Shown one piece after another: positions 11,721 to 24,300 of a stretch of DNA of 64,000 bases (its first letter is position 1; the number at the start of each line of letters is the position of its first letter). Source of the DNA: Struthio camelus (taxonomy: Eukaryota > Chordata > Aves > Struthioniformes > Struthionidae); contig NC_090942.1 in NCBI RefSeq assembly GCF_040807025.1, forward strand, positions 194,054,247-194,118,246, read 5' to 3'. The position numbers and the translations under genes were made by a program. The notes under the pieces were generated by a model that was not told the DNA's origin, made no database searches, and saw only the letters and a program-made list of their open reading frames with translations.

Positions 11721-11967
11721 GCAAGAAATGACTCCTTTTTAGCTTGAGCCAGCCAACCATGGCTTGAGACCCTGCGGGCTGGTTTACGCTCTTTCCTACG
11801 TGCTCTCAGAGTCATTGGAACCACAGGGGAGGAACCAGCGACAAAATATTGCCAGTTCTGTGAACTGGCTGCCCCTAAAATTCAGCCCTACGAGCCTACC
11901 CCCATCGGCCCCAGACCGCTTCGCCCAGGTCTGCAGCGTGGTGGCAGTGGTGGCTCCCTGTCTGGGC

Positions 11968-12030
11968 TGTATCTGAATATCTGAAGGATGTCTGGGGTAT
12001 CTGAAGGATATCTGGGGATATCTGGAGCAG
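11968..12030. repeat. Imperfect tandem repeat (TATCTGAAGGAT units)
   Basis: About two and a half copies of a roughly 22-bp unit containing ATCTGAAGGATRTCTGGGG. Non-coding. Confidence 0.6.
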
Positions 12031-14823
12031 CCAAGAGGGGCTGCCACGAGGCCGAGTTCACGTGAAGCTGATCTAGTGGGAGGGTATTTTTGTGCCCTGG
12101 CCCTGAGTTAAAATAATCAAGTCATCTTAAGGAACATGGACACTGTGTGATTGCTAATGTTGTTTCCTCACAGATGTTGGAGTCCCCAGGCAGTGGGCCT
12201 GTAAAAGCTCTTTGTTTTCCTGGAATACGCATGCCTCACACGTATGCTGCAGTGCCAATTCCTCTTTAGTTACTTGGAAGGAGACCAAATTCCCTCTCCA
12301 TAAGATACTCGGTGATCTTGTCAGCAAATAATAACCATTTTGTTAATGAAAAATCTCCCCACCTTGCTCTCCTCCTTCTCCCTCCTTCCAGCAAAAATAC
12401 ATAGGTGCGGAAAAACAGTCATAAAAACTTTTGTTCGTCCATTAAGCACACTGCCACTGGAGTGGGAATGCAAACTGGAGTTTATCCATGAATGAAGAGA
12501 GCGGCTGCCATGGTACGCTGGGCTCCTCCCACCAGAGCAGCCTGGGATGGAGACGCAAAGATGGCACCGAATGGACGCACGTCTCCCCAGGCACGATCAA
12601 CCGTCGCTGCACCTGGAAGTCAGCGGTGGCATTTTGAAACTCTCCCAAGGCAAGTTTGTTTCCCAAACGAGTTTCTAGCTGTGATTTGTTTGTTTGTTCT
12701 TGAAGTGGGAAGGGAAGAAATGAGCCAGCCTACTCCAGACGCAAGTGAATTGCAGAGGCCTAGGGTTTTCACAGCACGAGCCTGACCGCCTACCTCTGTC
12801 CCAGGAAAGTGTGGAGCAGTCCAGGGCTGGCTCCAAGCAAGGAGCCCATTTGCACTAAATCCTGGTGCTTTATGTATTTGCCATTATTTTTATACTTCTC
12901 CATCATGTCACACTTTCCGTGAATGTCCTGCTCACCAGCAGAGACCAGGGACCAGTGAAACTCTGCAGGCCTTGCAGGTCCAGGGACCCCTGGAGCCTGC
13001 AAGGTGTCCATCTCTGAGCTGCTACACATCTACAGGAATCCGGGCTGCCAGTTTTTTTAAAACAAAGTTAATTTCTGAGGCCTGAAACAAATATGTATTT
13101 TTTAAAAATCTAACAATAAAGGATTTCATCAAAAGTAAAATAAATTTAGAAGACCAGAATGACACTAGCCACCATTGTTTCAATCTTCTATAAAATAACT
13201 GAAACCAGCATGTGTATTAAGTCTGCGGTTTGTTAGCCAGGAATAACCGCCAAAGTCTGTGTACAGAGAGGGAGTAATGGTGGCAGACCATGAAACATGC
13301 TAGGTCTGGATATTTTGATAAAGTTCAAAGAGCAAAGACATCATTCAGGCTAACTAACAAGTCTGCATGCAGCCTATGAGAACCTAATGGGTTGACACAA
13401 CAAATATAATTAGCTTGTTAAGTTCCTGAGGGCAAGCACAGGTCCAAGCTGATCTCCCTTACATCAGGAATACCAAAAGTATTGTAAAGTACCAAAGTGA
13501 ATTAGTCACAAGGCCAGAGGGAGTATGTGGATTATCTGCGTGATCTTCTACCTACCTCAGGTCAGAGAACTCCCTTGACCTAATTAATTCCCATTTGAAC
13601 TGGAGGATCTCTTTGAGGAAAACACACCTTGGTATAAAATATTCAGCGATGAAGAATCAACCACAGACCTTAGCGTGATCTTCCACTGCTTAGTTACCTA
13701 CATTGTTAAATATTGTTGCTTTTTGCCCGAAGTCTGAATTTGTCAAGTCCCCTCCTCCAGCCTTTTAATTTCACCATGCCTTGCTCTGTGAGAGAGAAGA
13801 GCCCTTTGCTGCCAAATTTCTTTTTCCCTACTTGCGGCTAGATCCAAGTATGTACAAGTTAAGTGCCTGCCTCTAACTGGGAACCCAATGTGCCAGGGGA
13901 AAGCCAGCAGGGCCAGGAGTGTGGGTACAAAGTGGGACTGCGTGAAGCCCATCCTGGGGCAAAGCCAGGCACCAGAGTGCAGGCACATCCCCAGGGTTGT
14001 CCCTCTACCAGGGTTCAGGATCCTGATCCGCCTGAGGCAGGGACAAACAGCCAAGATCCATAGTCAGGACGGACGTGGGCAGAAGTGCGGGTAGCAGCAG
14101 GACGTCTGAGGTCTAACAGGGGATACCTGATCAGTTTAATTGCCTCCAGGCCAGCTGCTGAACAGTTTCTTTTTAGATCAAAATGTTGATGCCTAAAGTG
14201 TGCTAAAATCCCCTTTTGGGCACTTAGACCCTTTTTTAGATCCAGCCCTGACTGCCTGTGATTGAGTCACCCCTTATCTTCTCTTTGAGAACCTGGGCAG
14301 TTGAGCCCCTCTACTAGGCATGATGAGGTGGACTTCACAGTCCTTTACTCACGTCATGTCTCTCCCCTCTTCCTTCTGGAGTTGTGGCTACTAGCACAGG
14401 AGCCAAATAAAGAGCTCAAGCAATGTTTCCTACCCAACATATTTCTCATTTATAGATCCAAGGATCTTGTTATTCCTTTTAGCCACAGAGCCACATAGCA
14501 CAATCACCTGCAGCTGACCTCTCCCTACTGCTGCCCCAGGTTTTGTGGAGTTACCCTTTTACAGAATAGAGTCCCTGGTGCTCTAACCCTGGTATTGCTC
14601 ACTGCAGTCAGGACAGCTGTGATTTGTAAGGCACGAGAAACTAGTCATGAAATGGTTGTCAGTTTTTTTGGCATGTACACACGTTTCCTATTCAGGTGGC
14701 CGGTGTCTCTCGGTAGCCATCAGTGGGGCTACAGGATAGACCAAGGATTTTGTAAAGATTTTGCATGGTCCTGCATGTAGCAAGGGCTGAAGAGCACTGG
14801 CCTGCAGCCCTTTGTTCTGAGAC

Positions 14824-14853
14824 TGATGTATGGGATGTATGGGATGTATGGGA
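14824..14853. repeat. Three copies of a 10-bp repeat (GATGTATGGG)
   Basis: GATGTATGGG occurs three times in succession. It is a small microsatellite in intergenic DNA. Confidence 0.7.
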
Positions 14854-17059
14854 ATGCCCATTGCTCACTCACCTCCACTCACTGGCGTTACAGTTTGTTC
14901 AGTGCTAGACAGCAGTTCCCATAACTGACAGCTCCTCCAATCTCTGAGTCAGACTTTATCAGTAAGGATTTTATCTGCGGCATTGCTCAAAAAAACCCAG
15001 TGCAACACAGCAGTACACAGCATAAGACAACACCCAATCCCTGCAGAACCCCTCTGGAAATTAATTGCTTAAGGGTGGTTCCCCTTTTACAGTTACTTTA
15101 AGACTAGCGTGCTGGGTTTTCACCCGAGTGAGGTGAACAGACTGATTTTATATTCTTCTACCTTTTTAATCAAATGTGATTTTCTAGCCAGACAGTTGCT
15201 TACAGAAGGAACGAAATACCTTCATTTTATCAATGAAACTCCTGATCTTGTCTTAGAAATATAAATTAGTTTGACGGGAATTATGTTCCATAATCCCATG
15301 TTGATTGGCACTAATTATGATTATCATCACTAGGCTTCCTTAATATTTTATTAATTGAAGCCTGTATCTACTCTGCTCTCATTTTGTCTGGGAGCAAAGC
15401 CAGGCCGAAAGATCTATCAGTGCCAGGTCATTTGATCTACCTGCTTTTAATATTGGCAGAGAATTGATTTTTTCCCCACTTCTCTCCATATTGCTGTTAT
15501 CCCAAGACTTACTGAAAATCAAATTATTTTTCCTGGCTGTCTCTTTGAAGACTGTCAGATATAAATGAGCCATACTTACTGATTTGAAATCTCTCAAGAG
15601 ATTCTGTTTACCACCCTTCTCTGTTATTTTGGGAATTTAAAGTATTTCATCCCCTCTCCGAGATGTGCATACTTCATCCTGCTCTTTGCCCACTACAGAA
15701 CTGGATTGTTTACTGAGCATTCAACCTTTTCTGCATTGCGTTGGCAATTCTTCTATTTCATGCTGATGAATAATTATCGAGGGATCAGAACTGGATTCTG
15801 AGGGGTTTTAAAACGTCATTGTCATGAGCTAAACACCAAAATATAATGAAAATATGCAAGTCATGCATTTAAAAACCGGAATATTTTCAGCGCTTCTTTT
15901 TTATTTCTGGCTTTATGAACTTTGGGTCATGTTTCTAGACTTTTCTCCCCTAACTGAGAGATGGAAATCTAATTTTATTAAAAAAGAAAAGCAGTGTTTT
16001 TATTTTAATCCCCTGACCCCTGAAATTGGGGTTTTGAGGAAGTAGATCAACGATCGAGAAAATGATGATGCCACAGGAGAGCTTGCAATACTGCTACCGC
16101 ACCAACCATGCTATGAGATTATCAACGCTGAAGGAGCATCAGTCATGGTGCTCTCAGTGGCAGCGAGGCTCCGGAGTCAGGCTTCTGTCCATGCCGTGCT
16201 AAATGGGAAGAACTGTTTTTCATTTTTATTTTAAACGGAAGCGCATTCTTTAGGAAGCTGGTTCGTCCATGGCCCTGGTATTTGGTCTGCGTGCGGTTCA
16301 TAGCCCCAAATCAGAGGCCTCCCAGCCTCCAGTCCCTCCTCCTCCACCTGATGCACAGGCTCTTACTTGGAAACCTCAGCACTGCTTTCACACCTTGCTG
16401 CTTACAGAACCCTGGACGGGGAAAACTAGACTCCAGTATTTCCACAGTCTTCTCTAATACAGCCCTCACCCTGAAGGCGCTCCACAGGCGTAATCTCTGC
16501 CGAAAACAACTCCCCAGATACCCCCGAGGTCCACAGCATCAAACGTGCAGCGAATGATCTGCGCAGGCAAAATTTTTTGGAACCACAAGGAAATTATTCT
16601 AATGTTGCTACTCATCGTCCAGCTTAATTTCTGTCCATACTTAATTATTTCCCGAATACGTAAAACTGTCTTACCAACCATATTTAGCTTGTCCCTTACT
16701 GCTGTTACCTGTACTAGGTACTTGTTTGTATTTCCTTTTACCCTGAATCTGGAACAAACCTGAAGGGGAGACTTTCTATTTTAGTCCAGAAATTCCCCAT
16801 GTTCTCAGCATCCCTCTTAAAGATTTTATTTCTCTCGGGGAGGGAAACACAGAAAAGCTCCTGCCACGGGTGAATCACCCACGCGTCTCCCCGCAACCAG
16901 ACTCCAGCAGCTCTCGGAGCAGCCCCCAAAAGCTCGCCTTGAGCTCCCTCTGCCGCTGACCGTGCTGCAGAAAATCCTCCTGGGTTAGATAGCGCCTTAA
17001 AAATAACAAGAAGCGGTATTTTATCCTCAGAGGCTCCTTTAGAGCTATCATTAACGAAC

Positions 17060-18060
17060 GGACTGTCGTCAAGGGGTGATGGCGGGTGAGGGGGCCTCTG
17101 CGGGGCACGGGGCGGCGCACAAGCGCCCAGTCTCGGCGCTCGCCGCCTCGGGCTCAAGAGCGCGCGCGGAGGGGAGCGCTGGGTGCTGAGGGCGGCGGGC
17201 CGCCAGCCGGGTTGGGGCCAGGGATGGAGGCAGGCCCCTGGGCCCGCACCGCCGCGCCGCCTCCCAGGCCAGGCCTCGGCCGCGCCAACCTCAGCCCGAG
17301 CGGTGCCTGTGAAAGGCTGGGCGGCAAACCAACGTGTTAGGAAGGCGTAAAAGCAAAGCAGCAGCAAAATCATAAAAAAAGCCCAAAAGAAACAAACGAT
17401 GGCGTGGCCGGCTCCGACGCCTCTGAAGAGGGAGACGTGCGGTGGCACGGCAGCGGGCTCAGGCGGCCGCCTGCCTGCGAGGCCAGGTCTGGGCCGGCAG
17501 CCCTGGCCCTCCCCAGGGAGCGCCCCGAGGCCTCCTTTGTGATTACCCCATAATTAATGGCCGCTGGGGTAATTATTGTGAAACAAGCAGCAGCAGCGGG
17601 CAGGTGGGTGGGGGCTGGCCCGACCCGGGCCGGGCCCCATTTAGCTGCCGCCGCCGGAGGGTCTTGCTGTGCTCTGGCTGTGTGGCCCAGCCTGGCCTTG
17701 CCTTGGTGGGTGAGTGGGGGGGAAGGGAGGGAGGGATGGACGGAACAGGCTGAGGAAGCTGCTTTTTTTATTTTTTTTAAATAAAATTGCTGAGTCTGCA
17801 GGGTGGGGGGCGGGTGTCCGGGCTCGACTTTGAGCTGGCGGCCACGCTGAGGTAAGGCGGCGGGGGGCCTCCCGGCACGGCCCCAGGGAGGGGGCTGCGG
17901 GGCCGGCTCGGCCCAGGGCGGCTGCCGCCGCCTCTCCGCTGGGTCGCAGCAGGGTGGGACGTGGTGGCGCTGTGTGTGCGGGCCCTGGGCGCCTGGCCCA
18001 GCTCAGCAGGCTGGGCTCTGTGCCCGGTGACAGAGGTGGCGCCTGGGGACCTTCCACCTC
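17060..18060. promoter_or_regulatory. TPTE2: CpG island, probable TPTE2 promoter
   Basis: About 1 kb is markedly richer in G+C and CpG than the AT-rich flanks. It ends 250 bp before the first coding exon of TPTE2. It contains a TATA-like A/T run (TTAAATAAAAT, near 17777) and a strong plus-strand donor (CTGAG|GTAAGG at 17851/17852). That donor would splice a non-coding first exon to the acceptor at 18275. Transcription start not determined. Confidence 0.55.
17852..17857 (+). other. TPTE2: Predicted donor of TPTE2 non-coding exon 1
   Basis: GTAAGG after CTGAG matches the donor consensus. It is the best plus-strand donor in the island before the acceptor TTAACTAG at 18275. Inferred. Confidence 0.4.
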
Positions 18061-18311
18061 CCGCAGCTTGAAGTGGAGGGAAAGGGGTTGCCCTGGCATC
18101 AGGGAAGCTGTTGAAAGCCATCGGTGCTCTGGTGGGTTAGGTGTATTCAGCGTGTCCCGAGTGACTCCTGCTGGCTTTGTAGGCAAGCGGCAGGAGCCTG
18201 AGACTGAGCATGAGGCTGCCGTGGGCAGGGATGCGCCTGTCTGCTGACTTCCTTGTCCTCCTCTCTCTTAACTAGATGTGCTTCTGTTAAGACGACCAGA
18301 GCGAAAGCAAA

Positions 18312-18361
18312 ATGACTACCGTGAGGTACGAACAAGGGTCAGAGCTGGCAGAAGCTTCCAG
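18312..18361 (+). CDS. TPTE2: TPTE2 coding exon 1 (start codon)
   Basis: ATG at 18312 opens [16 protein letters not shown]. The exon begins at 18276 after TTAACTAG and ends at the donor GTGAGT. An upstream 36 bases are untranslated. The start matches the usual N-terminus of bird VSP. Confidence 0.9.
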
Positions 18362-21300
18362 GTGAGTGAAACAACCTGTGCCAGTGTGCAGATGTGGCCT
18401 TGAAGTGTGGTGCGTGTGCTCCTCTGCCTGGAGTTGCTTACTGCCTTAAGCGCAACAAAGTGAGAGGAAAAATTACGGAATATGTTATGTCTATGTAGCA
18501 TACAGTCTTGGTATTTATCGCCTCCTTGAAATCCTGTTATTTAGGAAGAGGGATATCTTTAAGGAAGGAAGTGTGCTGTTGTGATTGACTTAGTTACGTT
18601 CTTTAACTACTCTTAAGGACTACAGAGTACCTAGCCCAGGTATGGTAGTTTCATGGCAGTTAGTCCTGCTCTTCTCTGGCCTTTGGAAACACTGTCAAGG
18701 CCTGTTGTAGGCAGCACCTAGCTCTGCTCTCCTAAAAGCCTCAAGTCTTGAATTCCCTGTGTGAGCAGTCACAAAGCTCATGCTTTGTGTGCAGCTGAAA
18801 AACAGGTTCTCTTAGGATGTCCTCCTTTTCTTACCTTCCACTCCAGTGGTGAAAGACTAGATGTGGTAGCTTGTGGCAGAGACCTCCTTTTCAGTTTGGG
18901 TGAAAGGTAATATGTAAGATATTCAGCATCTCTCTGGAGAAAGCCTTATCCAGAACTAGACTCCTGTGGGAGCACAAAAGAAACAATGTCCTTGGACTTG
19001 TCTGGCTTCTTATTTTAAAGGCTGGCTCCCTGACCCAAGACACAGCTGTCACTCTTCATTAGGTGTAAGAGGTGCCAGCATTACCTCTCAATGGTGCTGA
19101 GCGAGTGTCTTGGGTTCTTCTACCTCCTCTGCTGTGGAAGCTGTCTCATGAGTCTGTGTAGCAGGTTTTGCTCTCTTAGACATTAAAAACAGCTGCTAAT
19201 AGTTAATTCTGCTTCTCACAAGCAAGCCTTGAAGGTGCCAGTAGAATCTAGGGTACCACATGCTCTGATATTCACCTCCAGAGCTTGAAAAGGATCTGCT
19301 ATCCTTGTAGTGACCTGACCTGTGCTCCACTGCATATCTGAAGCTAAGGCCTCAGGTTCTCACTTCAGCAGCTGAGACATAGTGAAGTCAGTGTTCTTGT
19401 GTACTTAAAGGGGCTTGGGGCATGTAACTCCAGGGTACATGGCAGAATTGATAGACAGTGTTTGACGCTAAGCGTATGGGTGGTACTGGCTTATTCAGAG
19501 CAAAGGATAAAGTGGTATTTGGTACGTGTCACGTGTGCACAAGTAAAAGCCTGTGACCTGCAGCAAAAATCCTGTAACAGCAGAAACATTCATTAAACCT
19601 GCTTTAATGAGTGAAGTGTTCCAGCTGTATGTTAAGTGGAAATTCCAAGGTGAATATTGCTTGAACAGCCAGAAGCATAGCTGATGCTACACGTCTCCAG
19701 CACTTTGCCTCAGCTCTAGGAAGAAAGTGAGGAAGCTAGTCTGGAGATACTGAGGATGGAAAACTAGGCTTAAACACTGAAAATGCTTGAGGAGGTGGAG
19801 GAGAGAAGGGAACCTTCTCCTTCAGCCTGATCTGAATACAGATCATGCAATATCAGCATTGGTTGCTGGGGCTATAGGACGTGAAAAGTCATTAGGCCTG
19901 TAGCTAAAAAGGGGGAATGGCATACATGGTGGAAACAGTGCCAGTACGTGGACCTGTTGTGAAGGATGAAGAATATCTAGATCTTCTGAACTGCTACACT
20001 AATGCCTCAAACATTTTGGTTTGCCTCAGAACAGCATGGAAACATCAATGTTGAAGGTATATTCAGCTGTTCCTGCAAAAACAGCAATGATGCCAGAAAG
20101 CTACAGCAAAACTCACTGTGGCTGTGCTATTATGGAGCATGGACTACTTCTACAGAGAAGGTCGAAATGTGAATTCTTGGGTGTGGATGTTGCCCTTACT
20201 TTCTCTGAAGTTGTTCTGGGGCCTTCAAGGCTTCTTTTCAGGTGGCTGAATGAGAATTTGATCTGAGGAGACCCTTTAAGGAAGTTATGGCAAGCAGCCA
20301 CAGACAAAAACTGCTGTTCTAGCACTACCTCAGCTGCTGCTGCTCTGGTCTTCCAGTTTCTGGTCTGATATTCTGCTCTGCACAAAAACACCTCTGTGCT
20401 ATGGCTTTTCCTGATGCAAATGTTTGCTCTCTGAAACAAGTACTTTACTGTAATAGCATTGATGTTTTTGGATTTTTCTGACGCAACTCCGTCTGTGTAT
20501 TTCCTGTACTTCCAGAGTGTGGACTGGATACTGGAGCCCTCAGCAGAATCTTCGAGTAGTTGTAATTTTTTTGAGTGAATTTTTCTTCTAAAAATCTAAT
20601 TCCAATTGCTAAAGTGAGGATTGGGAGGGGAAGGAGGTGGGACAGAGGAGGTATCTTAAGAAGCACAGGTAATTAAGCAGTTGAATGAAGTGAGATGCTG
20701 CAACTTGGTGAGATACCTTTTAACTCTTGTAAGGTCAGTCAATCATGATGCTAGAATGCCAGTTGTTGTACAGGTGCCCTGCTCAAGACCCCTTATGTTA
20801 TAGCTGAATGCGTCTGTCCTCCTCTAGCCTCAAAAGAAACTTTTGAAAGATAGTTTGCTAAGTGGAACTAGTACAAGCCAAGGGCTTCTGCCATGCTAAC
20901 ATACAGGGAAGTCTTCCCCCCTACCCCTGATAGTGTGCCTGTGCTGTCGCCCAGGTTGCTGCTCACTACTCCCTAAGTGTAAGTAACCATCCTCCCTCTG
21001 GAGCAATGAGGGGTAGCAATGTATAAAGTTGACATCTGCATTAGGATGTGATTTGTGCTATTCCTTTGCCAGCTCTCCAGTGGCAGAAGAGCCCACTATA
21101 AAGATTGATGATGGTCGTGATGAGGATAATGAACCAGACAGCTGTTTCAAGTAAGTTAATAGCATACTAAGTGCCTCATTTACCCCCAAAAGCTTGAATG
21201 TAAAAACAGAATGAAAAGGCAGACTTACTGGGCTGTTCTCTACTTCAGCAAGCCACTTGATACAGAAACTTGCTTTAATGCATTAAAACAGGCAAGTAAG

Positions 21301-24300
21301 TGCAGGAAGCTTTATGTCTCTAGAGATGAAAGCTCAACTCAGGAGCTGGCTGCAAGTCCATCATATTATGGAAAGCAAGTAGCTTAGGTTGTATTGCATG
21401 AATTTTTCCAACCCAATGTGTCTGGGAGAGTAAAAGCACAAATGCTGGTAAGATAAGGTGAAATCGTATTTGGGGCTAATGGCAAGTGCATGTCCCTGTC
21501 AAAATTGGGCTGACTGAAGTTAGTAATTAACTCTGTTCTTGAAGTAGTTATTTTCTGACTGTGTTCATCACTTCTTGCTGACTTAAGACAGAAGTATGCT
21601 ATAGAAGTTAGTGATCTGGTAATGAGAAGACAAGCTTGTTTTCACTGGTCCTGCATGAGGAGAAGAGTGAGATTAAGTCTGCTGTCATAGTTTACCTTGT
21701 ATATGACAAGATGTCTTTATAGAATCCAGAACTTGGTGCTTACAAATGCATCTCAAAGTCTTTAAGTACTTAAAGTGAATGCAGCACAACATATAACTCC
21801 TCTAGGATGTTGGCAGATCAAACGGGAGTACTGTATATACTTTAGGTTTTTTAGTGCACCTAACAAAGGTACATGTCTTTAGCCTGTGAATTCAGGTCCT
21901 GATGGACTTCCTCCATTTAGGCCGTAGGAATCACTGGATGGAGGCATGGGGACTAACTATTACAGTGCTGCTTTATATATAAAGGATTTCTAAATGTGAG
22001 GACAGCCTTCTAGAGGGTAGGCTAGAAGAGGCTGCCTTGAAGGTGAGGCCTGTTATGTCCTTGACTTAGTTGTACCCATTTCTCATCATCCCAAGTCTCC
22101 TTCCTGTTTAAAGAAGCAGATGTTGGCTGGTTAGACCATGTTTTGTCTGAACTTGACAGAGGAGAGCGGCTTATTTCAATAAGCCCAGTGAGATACTACT
22201 TCATCACTTCTAAGATACTCAGCCTTGTCTTAGACTGAGTTATTGAAGTGCTAAGGATATGCACCAAGTGGAACTCGTTTCCTCTAGAGTAGTTTGAGCA
22301 TCAAGCAGCTCAGTAGCATTTGTGTGCAATATGCATTACTGAATTGACATACTTCCTGTAACTGCAGTTTTTCCCTCCATACCATTAAAGATACTACAGC
22401 AACTACAATTTAAAGGGCAAGAAAGGATGGACGTGTAAACAATACAAAAAGGGATCTGCCAGTACTTGCTATTTGTATGTTAGAACTCTCATCAAGTCCT
22501 GCTGTTAATCTACATGGAGATGTTCATTCTTACGTAGCTAAGAACTTGCAGTGCTTAAAGTAGTTAAGTGGTCTGAGATGACTTAGCAGATTGCCAATCT
22601 GTTCAAGCTCTTAGGACATCTGAACATGGAATATGCAGAGAATGGCTTCTATCTTAGTTCTTGGTGGCATATCAGGAGACTTGCATCTTGCTAGCTGAAC
22701 AAAGGCTTAGCTTTAAACCAGAAGGCTTCAAGCTTACTTGCTAGGCAATAAATCTTCCTTAACTGAAAAAAGGAGTTGGAATCCTGTTGGGGCAAAGATT
22801 ACTCTTGCAATTGAAAGAATTTGGCTTCAGTGCTGGCTGTCTTAAGATGCTTGGGAATCTTCAGTCTGAAAGCCAAACCGAGATTCCCTTTTAAAAGTAA
22901 AAGAGGAACCTCTTCATATTTCAAGAGCACAGAGATGGTAGTGGAGCTATTAACAAGTACTCTTTTCCAGATCCTCTGACTCCACAATAAACTAGTATCT
23001 TGTATGACATGCCATAAGAGTGATGTTCATGCTTAAGTCTTCCTCTTGACCAATAGCTACTATATAAACCTACTTAAAGCTTGTAGCTTATAAGTGGGTG
23101 TTATGTTGCAGACTTACTATCACTGAATTTGTGACACTGAATAGTGTTTTGCAGAAGTAGGAGCGCTGTGCTTCTAGGGTCTGTAGCTAATGAATATGGT
23201 GTCAAGCAAGCTGACAAAGCATTATTTTTCAAGTACTACCTTAACTTAGGTACTTCATGATCGTAACTAAGTTTCCTCTTAAAGAAATCAGTATGATACA
23301 GAACTCTAAAAACAAAATGTGCACTGCAGTAACACTGCTCTTCTATCTAATACCAGTAATAAATGTCACCTCTCCTCACTCTGTTTCTCTTCTCTTACAG
23401 TACTATTAGGAGAAAAATATCTCCATTTGTGATGTCATTTGGATTCAGGTAAATCATGCATGTTAAGATATAGGGGGGAGTTAGGTGTAGATGTTACTTC
23501 TAGTGTAAGATCATCTTAGAGTTCCTTGAAAAACAGTGACTCCAGCCCACTTGTGGAAATTACTGAACCCTTCTGTCTCTCCCCTAAAAAATGACTTCAA
23601 AAATAATTGGGAAAGATGCCTTAAACCACAGGTACGACTACATTCTCCAGGAACAGCAGAAAGGCAACTCTAAATGCTACTGAACTGAGGCAAAAGCTCT
23701 TAATGGCTTACCCTAGGTTAAGTAGCAGTCCTTGAGCAACCAGTTGGTCAGCTGTATGCTGTAGGCCTTTAAAGGTAGTTCCTTTTAAGGGAATGCCCTA
23801 CCTCTTATGTGGGAGGGGCGGGCCATAAATGTCAAAAGACAGCATTGATACTTGTGAGCTTAAAGCATTCAGGTCTGCAGCACTGTTAAATAGTTGTAGA
23901 ATCACTGATTAGTAACTACAGCTGCATCTGAGTAGAAAATATACAGCTCCATGTGGATGATGCACTCCTTGCAGATTACTTCAAAAATGCAGTTCTGAAT
24001 CCTTGAGCAGCTTATGCGTGCAGGCCTGAATCTTGTCCAAGAAACCCCACAGCTTTTTGTCCCAGTGTGAAACAAATCCAGGCTTGTGCTCCTCAGTCAA
24101 TGTCACTAATTCTGTTCTACTTCTCAAGTTGATTTGTGTTGCTGTCTTACAGAGTATTTGGAGTTTTGCTCATCATTGTGGACATTATAGTTGTGATTGT
24201 GGATCTGGCTATTGGTGAGAAGAAAAGGAGCATTAGAGAGATTCTTGAAGGTGTTTCCCTGGCAATAGCACTCTTCTTCCTTGTCGATGTTCTCCTGAGG

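Larger units (their letters stand above)
9104..17060. other. Intergenic region between the FGL1-like gene and TPTE2
   Basis: I see no protein-coding exon set here. The stretch holds a T-run (about 9868-9885), a candidate 5' untranslated exon (10444-10502), a GC-rich patch (about 11560-11720) and short tandem repeats. Open frames are short, lack family motifs and are not supported by splice sites. The FGL1-like promoter probably lies somewhere in this interval. Confidence 0.5.

Noticed and set aside
12442-12666. 74-codon minus-strand frame (GNKLALGEFQNATADF...)
   Set aside because: It looked briefly like part of a fibrinogen-type gene but contains none of the domain motifs, and the FGL1-like gene is complete without it.
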